DNA of 7,946 bases from Actinocrinis sp046724665 (GTDB taxonomy: Bacteria > Actinomycetota > Actinomycetes > Streptomycetales > Catenulisporaceae). The notes under the pieces were generated by a model. The model was not told the origin of the DNA. It searched no databases and saw only the letters and a list, made by a program, of their open reading frames with translations. Shown one piece after another: positions 4,453 through 7,946 of the stretch. The position numbers and the translations under genes were made by a program. The DNA lies in contig JBKOWZ010000230.1 in assembly GCA_046724665.1 (NCBI GenBank), positions 1 through 7,946 of the forward strand, in the 5' to 3' direction. Within the stretch, counting starts at the first letter, position 1. Each line of letters begins with the position of its first letter.

Positions 4453-5931
4453 GTGACCGTGAGCACCAGTTCCACCGCGAACGACAGCGAGACTCGGCAG
4501 GGCGCCCGGCTCGGCGGCGACCGGCGCAAATGGTGGGCGCTCGCCGTGGTCGCGGTGGCGCAGCTGATGACGGTGCTCGACCTGGCGGTCGTCTTCGTCG
4601 CGCTGCCGAGCATGCAGCGTTCACTCGGCATCTCGACGGCGGACCGGCAGTGGGTCGTCTCGGCGTACGCGATCTCCTTCGGCGGCCTGCTGCTGCTCGG
4701 CGGGCGCCTGGTGGACCGGCTCGGCCGCAAGCGGACCTTCGTGTGGGCGCTGCTCGCCTTCGGCGCGGCCTCCGCGCTCGGCGGCGCGGCGCAGAGCGGC
4801 GGGATGCTGTTCGCCGCGCGCGCCTTGCAGGGCGCGATGGCCGCCGTGGTCGCCCCGGCGGTGCTGTCGCTGGTCTCGGTCACCTTCACCGAGCGCGCCG
4901 AGCGGGCCACCGCCTTCGCCGTGTTCGGCATGGTCTCCGGCAGCGGCGCCGCGATCGGGCTGATCACCGGGGGTGTGCTGACCCAGTACGGGTCCTGGCG
5001 CTGGTGCCTGCTGATCAACGTCCCGCTCGCCGTGATCGTCGCCGCGGCGGGCGCCGTGGCGCTGCGCGGCGACCAGCCCGCGCCGAGACGGGGCTACGAC
5101 GTCGCCGGGTCCGTCACCGTGACGCTCGGCCTCGCCTGCCTGGCCGAGGGGTTCACCCGGGCCGAGCCGGACGGCTGGAGCTCGCCGTCCACGGTGGTGC
5201 CGCTGGCGCTCGGCGGCGCGCTGATCGCCGCGTTCATCGGCATCGAACTGCGCAGCCGCGCACCGCTGCTGCCGCTGCGCGTCGTGACCGAGTATCACCG
5301 CGCCCTGCTCTACCTCGCGGCGCTGCTGGCGAACGCGGCCCAACTGTCGCTGTTCCTCTTCCTGACCTACTACTTCCAGACCACGAAGCAGTACAGCGCG
5401 CTGCACACCGGGTTCGCGTTCCTGCCCTTCGCGCTGGCGGTGATCCTGACCGCGAACCTGAGCGCCAGCCGGATCGTGCGGGCCGGGCCGATCGCGCTCA
5501 TGCTGACCGGGGCGGCGCTGAGCACCGGCGCGCTGCTCGCCTTCGGCACGCTGTCGGCCGCCGACCCCTATCCGACGCGGGTCATGCTGCCGGAGATCGC
5601 GATGGGGATGGGCGTCGCGCTCTCCCTCTTCCCGCTCAACAACGTGGTGCTCTCCGGGATCGATCCGGCGGACGCCGGCGTGGCCAGCGCCGCGATCGCG
5701 ACGACGCAGCAGATGGGCGGGTCGCTGGGCAACTCGCTGCTCAACTCCGTTTACGGCATCGCGGTCGCCGGATACGTCGCCGTCGGGGTTCATCGCGACG
5801 ATCCCGCGGGTGCCGCGATGCACGGGTACGACGTCGTATTCCGCAGCGAGGCCGCCATGTACGCGGTGTCGTTCATCCTGTTCGTGCTGGTCGCCGTGCA
5901 CTTCCGGAAGAAGGCCGCCGCGGCGCGCTGA
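4453..5931 (+). CDS. MFS drug:H+ antiporter of the 14-TM DHA2 (EmrB/QacA) type
   Basis: Integral membrane exporter, about 492 aa, typical of DHA2 transporters. A polar N-terminal tail of about 28 residues leads to TM1. Visible motifs are the TM1 motif LDLAVVFVALP (42-52), the loop 2-3 motif A GGRLVDRLGRKR (83-94), and a motif C region in TM5 reading GLITGG (169-174), where the classic antiporter motif has Pro after the first Gly. SWRWCLLINVP follows, then RRGYDVAGS in the central loop and the conserved late segment GVASAAIATTQQMGGSLG (409-426). Start is uncertain: the GTG at 4453 has GGA 9 nt upstream; the GTG at 4459 (MSTSS) and the GTG at 4405 (16 residues longer, no Shine-Dalgarno) are alternatives. 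Known members export drugs, antibiotics or metabolites; the substrate here is unknown. The downstream glycosyltransferase may act on the same molecule. Confidence 0.9.
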   Translation: MTVSTSSTANDSETRQGARLGGDRRKWWALAVVAVAQLMTVLDLAVVFVALPSMQRSLGISTADRQWVVSAYAISFGGLLLLGGRLVDRLGRKRTFVWALLAFGAASALGGAAQSGGMLFAARALQGAMAAVVAPAVLSLVSVTFTERAERATAFAVFGMVSGSGAAIGLITGGVLTQYGSWRWCLLINVPLAVIVAAAGAVALRGDQPAPRRGYDVAGSVTVTLGLACLAEGFTRAEPDGWSSPSTVVPLALGGALIAAFIGIELRSRAPLLPLRVVTEYHRALLYLAALLANAAQLSLFLFLTYYFQTTKQYSALHTGFAFLPFALAVILTANLSASRIVRAGPIALMLTGAALSTGALLAFGTLSAADPYPTRVMLPEIAMGMGVALSLFPLNNVVLSGIDPADAGVASAAIATTQQMGGSLGNSLLNSVYGIAVAGYVAVGVHRDDPAGAAMHGYDVVFRSEAAMYAVSFILFVLVAVHFRKKAAAAR

Positions 5932-5948
5932 CGCGGGATTCGGGGTCG

Positions 5949-5991
5949 GGCGCCGGGAATCGCCGGATATTCGAACACGGCGACCGGCGCC
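5949..5991 (+). terminator. Long GC-rich hairpin between exporter and glycosyltransferase genes
   Basis: GGCGCCGG (5949-5956) pairs perfectly with CCGGCGCC (5984-5991). After a 3-nt bulge (GAA), TCGCCG (5960-5965) pairs with CGGCGA (5978-5983). The result is a 14-bp stem with a 12-nt loop containing TTCGAA. It begins 17 nt after the exporter stop and ends 11 nt before the glycosyltransferase ATG. There is no U-tract, so it may be a U-less terminator, an mRNA 3'-end stabiliser, or a translational control element for the next gene. The structure is seen directly; its role is inferred. Confidence 0.6.
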
Positions 5992-6002
5992 AGCCTTGAA
6001 GC

Positions 6003-7310
6003 ATGAGGATAGGCATCGCGATCAACGGCAGCCGCGGCGACATCCAGCCGTACACGGCACTCGGGCACGCCCTCGCCGCTGCGGGGCACGAGGTCGCGCT
6101 GACCGCGAACATCGACGCGGCGCCGCTCGTCGCCGCGGCAGGTCTGCGGTTCGTGCCGATGGACACGCTCGACACCCGCTGGTTCATGACCTCCGAGGCC
6201 GGGCAGCACGCGCTGGCCGCCGGTACGCCGGAGGCGCTGCTGGACGGTGCCAACGCCTGGCTCACCGGCTCGCTGGACGGCATCGCCTCGGGCATCACCG
6301 CGGTCGCCGAGGGCGCGGACGCGGTGATCGCGGGCGCGCAGATCGACGATTACGCGGCGCCGATCTGCGAGGCGCTCGGCGTGCGGCTGATCGGCGGATA
6401 CCTGACCCCGTGGCTGCGTACGACGGCCTTCGCGCAGGTCTTCAGCGCCGTGCGGCAACGTGCGACGGATCTGCGGACCGGGCAGGAGAACCTGCGCACC
6501 TACCAGGAGTTCGAGCGGATCTACTGGCGCGGCAAGCACGAAGCCGTCAACACGCTGCGACGCTCGCTCGGCCTGCCGGCCGAGACCGCCTCGCTGATCC
6601 ACCGCGCCGCGGACACGGACCTGACGTTTCTGCACGGCTACAGCCCGCTGCTGGTGCCACGGCCGCGCGACTGGGGGCTGCGCAACGTGATGACCGGCTA
6701 CTGGCGGCTGCCCGAGGAGGTGCGCGAGCGGCTCGGCGAGACCGACGCCGTCGGGCGGCTGGCCGACTGGCTCGCGGACGGGCCGCCGCCGGTGTACTTG
6801 GGCTTCGGCAGCATGCCGATCCTCGACCCCGCCCCGGTGCTGGACATGGCGCTGACCGCGGCGGCGAAGGCGGGAGTACGCATCCTGATCGGCGCGGGCT
6901 GGACGCGGCTGTCAGGGCTCGCCGACGCACTGCCGCCGCGGGCCGCGATGGTCGATGCCGTGGACCACGAGCGGCTCTTCCCGCTCTGCCAGGCGGTCGT
7001 GCACCACGGCGGCGCGGGCACGACCGCGGCCGGGCTGACCGCCGGGCGGCCGACGTTCGTGTTCTCGATGTTCATGGATCAGCCGTTCTGGGGCGCGCGG
7101 GTCGAGCGGCTGCGCGCGGGCGGTCGGCGCGCGTTCCGCGACCTCGGCACGCAGAGCCTGACCGAGGCGTTGATCCTGCTCGGCCGCCCCGACATACGCC
7201 GGCGCGCGGCCGCGGTCGGCCGCCTCCTGCGGGCAGAAGACGGCGTGACGACCGCGGTCCGCGCAATTGAAGCCGCCGTGTCTCAGCCGGCGGTGGCTGC
7301 TGTGGTCTAG
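6003..7310 (+). CDS. GT1-family glycosyltransferase, sterol-glucosyltransferase/MGT-like
   Basis: Predicted cytosolic GT-B enzyme, 435 aa, that would transfer a sugar from a UDP- or TDP-sugar to a small lipophilic acceptor. The N-terminal GT28-like domain opens with GSRGDIQPYTALGHALAAAG (9-28), the acceptor-domain signature of sterol and antibiotic glycosyltransferases. The C-terminal donor domain has PVYLGFGSM (263-271), LIGAGW (295-300), and the nucleotide-sugar motif HHGGAGTT (334-341), ending MDQPFWGARV (358-367), where Asp359-Gln360 are expected to contact the sugar. The start ATG opens the first beta-strand (MRIGIAINGSRGD). No Shine-Dalgarno is visible and a strong hairpin ends 11 nt upstream. 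The gap from the exporter is 71 nt; co-transcription is possible but uncertain. The acceptor could be a macrolide, sterol/hopanoid or other metabolite. The stop codon lies in the first copy of an 18-bp repeat. Confidence 0.92.
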   Translation: MRIGIAINGSRGDIQPYTALGHALAAAGHEVALTANIDAAPLVAAAGLRFVPMDTLDTRWFMTSEAGQHALAAGTPEALLDGANAWLTGSLDGIASGITAVAEGADAVIAGAQIDDYAAPICEALGVRLIGGYLTPWLRTTAFAQVFSAVRQRATDLRTGQENLRTYQEFERIYWRGKHEAVNTLRRSLGLPAETASLIHRAADTDLTFLHGYSPLLVPRPRDWGLRNVMTGYWRLPEEVRERLGETDAVGRLADWLADGPPPVYLGFGSMPILDPAPVLDMALTAAAKAGVRILIGAGWTRLSGLADALPPRAAMVDAVDHERLFPLCQAVVHHGGAGTTAAGLTAGRPTFVFSMFMDQPFWGARVERLRAGGRRAFRDLGTQSLTEALILLGRPDIRRRAAAVGRLLRAEDGVTTAVRAIEAAVSQPAVAAVV

Positions 7311-7357
7311 AGATCCACTCCGGTCTAAAGATCCACTGTGGTCTAGAGATCCGCTGT
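7304..7357. repeat. Three tandem 18-bp repeats carrying stop codons for both converging genes
   Basis: Copies at 7304-7321, 7322-7339 and 7340-7357 follow the pattern GGTCTARAGATCCRCTNY with only a few differences. The CTAG/CTAA core gives stops in the glycosyltransferase frame at 7308-7310 (TAG), 7326-7328 (TAA) and 7344-7346 (TAG). On the other strand it gives TAG stops in the GlcG-like frame at 7343-7345, 7325-7327 and 7307-7309. The glycosyltransferase ends at copy 1 and the GlcG-like gene at copy 3. The period is six codons, so both frames are preserved through every copy. Confidence 0.9.
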
Positions 7358-7786
7358 CTGAAGTTCGGCGAACTCGGCGAACCGGGTGAGCGCGGCGAGC
7401 GCGGCTTCGCAGCACGCTGCGTCCTGTTCGCCGGTGCCTCCGGCGACGCCGAGCGCGCCGACCACCGCGCCGCCGCGCAGCACGGGCACGCCGCCGTGCA
7501 GGAAGCTGATGCGCGGTTCGGCCGCCACCAGCGCCTGGCGGATCGGCTCGGGGAAGACGTCGCTCGCCGCGCGGGTCGCCATCCGGCAGTTGAGCGCGCC
7601 GTACGCCTTGCGGTCCGCGAGCGTCGCGGCGGCCGGGAAGATCCCGTCCATCCGCTGCGCGGCGACGGTCGCGCCCGCCGCGTCGAGCACGGCCGCGGCG
7701 ACCACGGCGCCGTCGGCGCGTGCCTGCTCGACCACCGCGGCCAGCATCGCGAGGGCGTGATCCAGGGACAGCTCGGTCTCGGTCAT
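7343..7786 (-). CDS. GlcG/HbpS-like protein (DUF336, 'heme-degrading' family), cytoplasmic
   Basis: Small alpha/beta protein of 147 aa, the usual length of the DUF336/GlcG/HbpS family. Signatures are LSLDHALAMLAAVVEQAR (7-24), VLDAAGATVAAQRMDG (33-48), LADRKAYGALN (56-66), HGGVPVLRGGAVVGALGV (97-114) and GGTGEQD (116-122). Some members, such as secreted HbpS of Streptomyces, bind heme. This one has no signal peptide, so it should be cytosolic. Many cytosolic relatives sit in catabolic operons with unproven function, and heme binding should not be assumed. The start ATG has AAGGAG 8 nt upstream. The ATG overlaps the stop of the preceding alpha/beta hydrolase (ATGA), indicating coupled translation. 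The gene ends in the third copy of the 18-bp repeat. Confidence 0.9.
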   Translation of the reverse strand: MTETELSLDHALAMLAAVVEQARADGAVVAAAVLDAAGATVAAQRMDGIFPAAATLADRKAYGALNCRMATRAASDVFPEPIRQALVAAEPRISFLHGGVPVLRGGAVVGALGVAGGTGEQDAACCEAALAALTRFAEFAELQTADL

Positions 7787-7946
7787 CTTGACGACTCCTT
7801 GAGGAAGGTGAGGACCGCGTCGCCCACCGCGTCCGGCTGCTCGAGGACCAGCATGTGGCCGGCCCCTTCGAGCACGAGCAGCCGGGCGTCCGGCAGCAGC
7901 GACGCGTATCGGCGTACTGACTCGGCGGGGACGAACCGGTCGGCCC
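7783..7946 (-). CDS. Alpha/beta hydrolase, C-terminal part (partial)
   Basis: The last 53 residues plus stop of a gene that enters from the right edge. The fragment begins ADRFVPAESVRRYASLLPDA and contains LEGAGHMLVLEQPDAV. This is the classic C-terminus of MhpC/PcaD-like alpha/beta hydrolases: the Asp of the first segment is the likely catalytic acid (residue 2 of the visible part), and the His of GAGHM is the likely catalytic His (residue 30). The TGA stop at 7783-7785 overlaps the ATG of the GlcG-like gene by 4 nt (ATGA), so the two are probably co-transcribed and translationally coupled. The substrate cannot be read from the fragment; esterases, lactonases and ring-cleavage-product hydrolases share this ending. 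Confidence 0.88.
   Translation of the reverse strand, partial: ADRFVPAESVRRYASLLPDARLLVLEGAGHMLVLEQPDAVGDAVLTFLKESSR

Noticed and set aside
4621..5901. Long leftward open frame opposite the MFS exporter
   Set aside because: Low-complexity Arg/Gly/His/Gln-rich translation with no motif; the opposite strand encodes a well-supported transporter.
5810..7270. Long rightward frame overlapping the exporter end and the glycosyltransferase
   Set aside because: Arg/Ala-rich with no recognisable domain; the alternative frame encodes an intact GT1 enzyme with all key motifs.
7304..7357. CRISPR array or vector polylinker remnant
   Set aside because: The 18-bp copies are contiguous with no spacers, so this is not CRISPR. 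TCTAGAGATCC resembles the TCTAGAGGATCC polylinker but lacks one G, and the copies vary by point differences as natural repeats do.
6912..7415. Protein with SGSLDH/SGSLDR hexapeptide repeats on the minus strand
   Set aside because: The repeat is only the 18-bp array read in a third frame. The frame runs through the middle of the glycosyltransferase gene and the end of the GlcG-like gene.

Overview
The window comes from a high-GC genome with third-position G/C bias, GTG starts, actinobacterial protein families, and divergent or convergent small operons. It fits a multicellular actinomycete (Streptomyces, Catenulispora or Actinospica-like), but the sequence alone does not fix the genus. I see no rRNA, tRNA, transposase, phage gene or CRISPR array.

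Left part, leftward (1-2379). A Tat-exported sugar-type ABC substrate-binding lipoprotein (72-1247) is followed 8 nt later by the first 21 codons of another gene, probably another transporter subunit. A perfect 14-bp LacI-type operator palindrome lies inside the start of the binding-protein gene. Upstream is a WYL-domain regulator (1414-2379), divergent from a small alpha/beta hydrolase (2481-3179). Their predicted promoters overlap at the -35 region, which holds an inverted repeat, a layout suited to regulator control of both genes.

Middle, rightward (3281-7310). A DUF3048/YerB-type lipoprotein carries the only TTA codon I found in the annotated genes. After an imperfect tandem 28-30 bp repeat and a good sigma-70-like promoter comes a 14-TM-class MFS exporter (4453-5931). 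A long hairpin separates it from a GT1/sterol-glucosyltransferase-like glycosyltransferase (6003-7310). The exporter and glycosyltransferase together suggest modification and export of a small molecule, but no substrate can be read from sequence.

Right part, leftward (7343-7946). The C-terminus of an alpha/beta hydrolase overlaps by 4 nt (ATGA) a cytoplasmic GlcG/HbpS-like (DUF336) gene. This pair converges on the glycosyltransferase. The junction holds three tandem 18-bp repeats, and every copy carries an in-frame stop codon for both converging genes. This is the most unusual structure in the window.

I see no clearly new multi-gene system. The items most worth checking are the stop-codon repeat, the intragenic operator, the pre-glycosyltransferase hairpin, the TTA codon and the tandem repeat before the exporter promoter.
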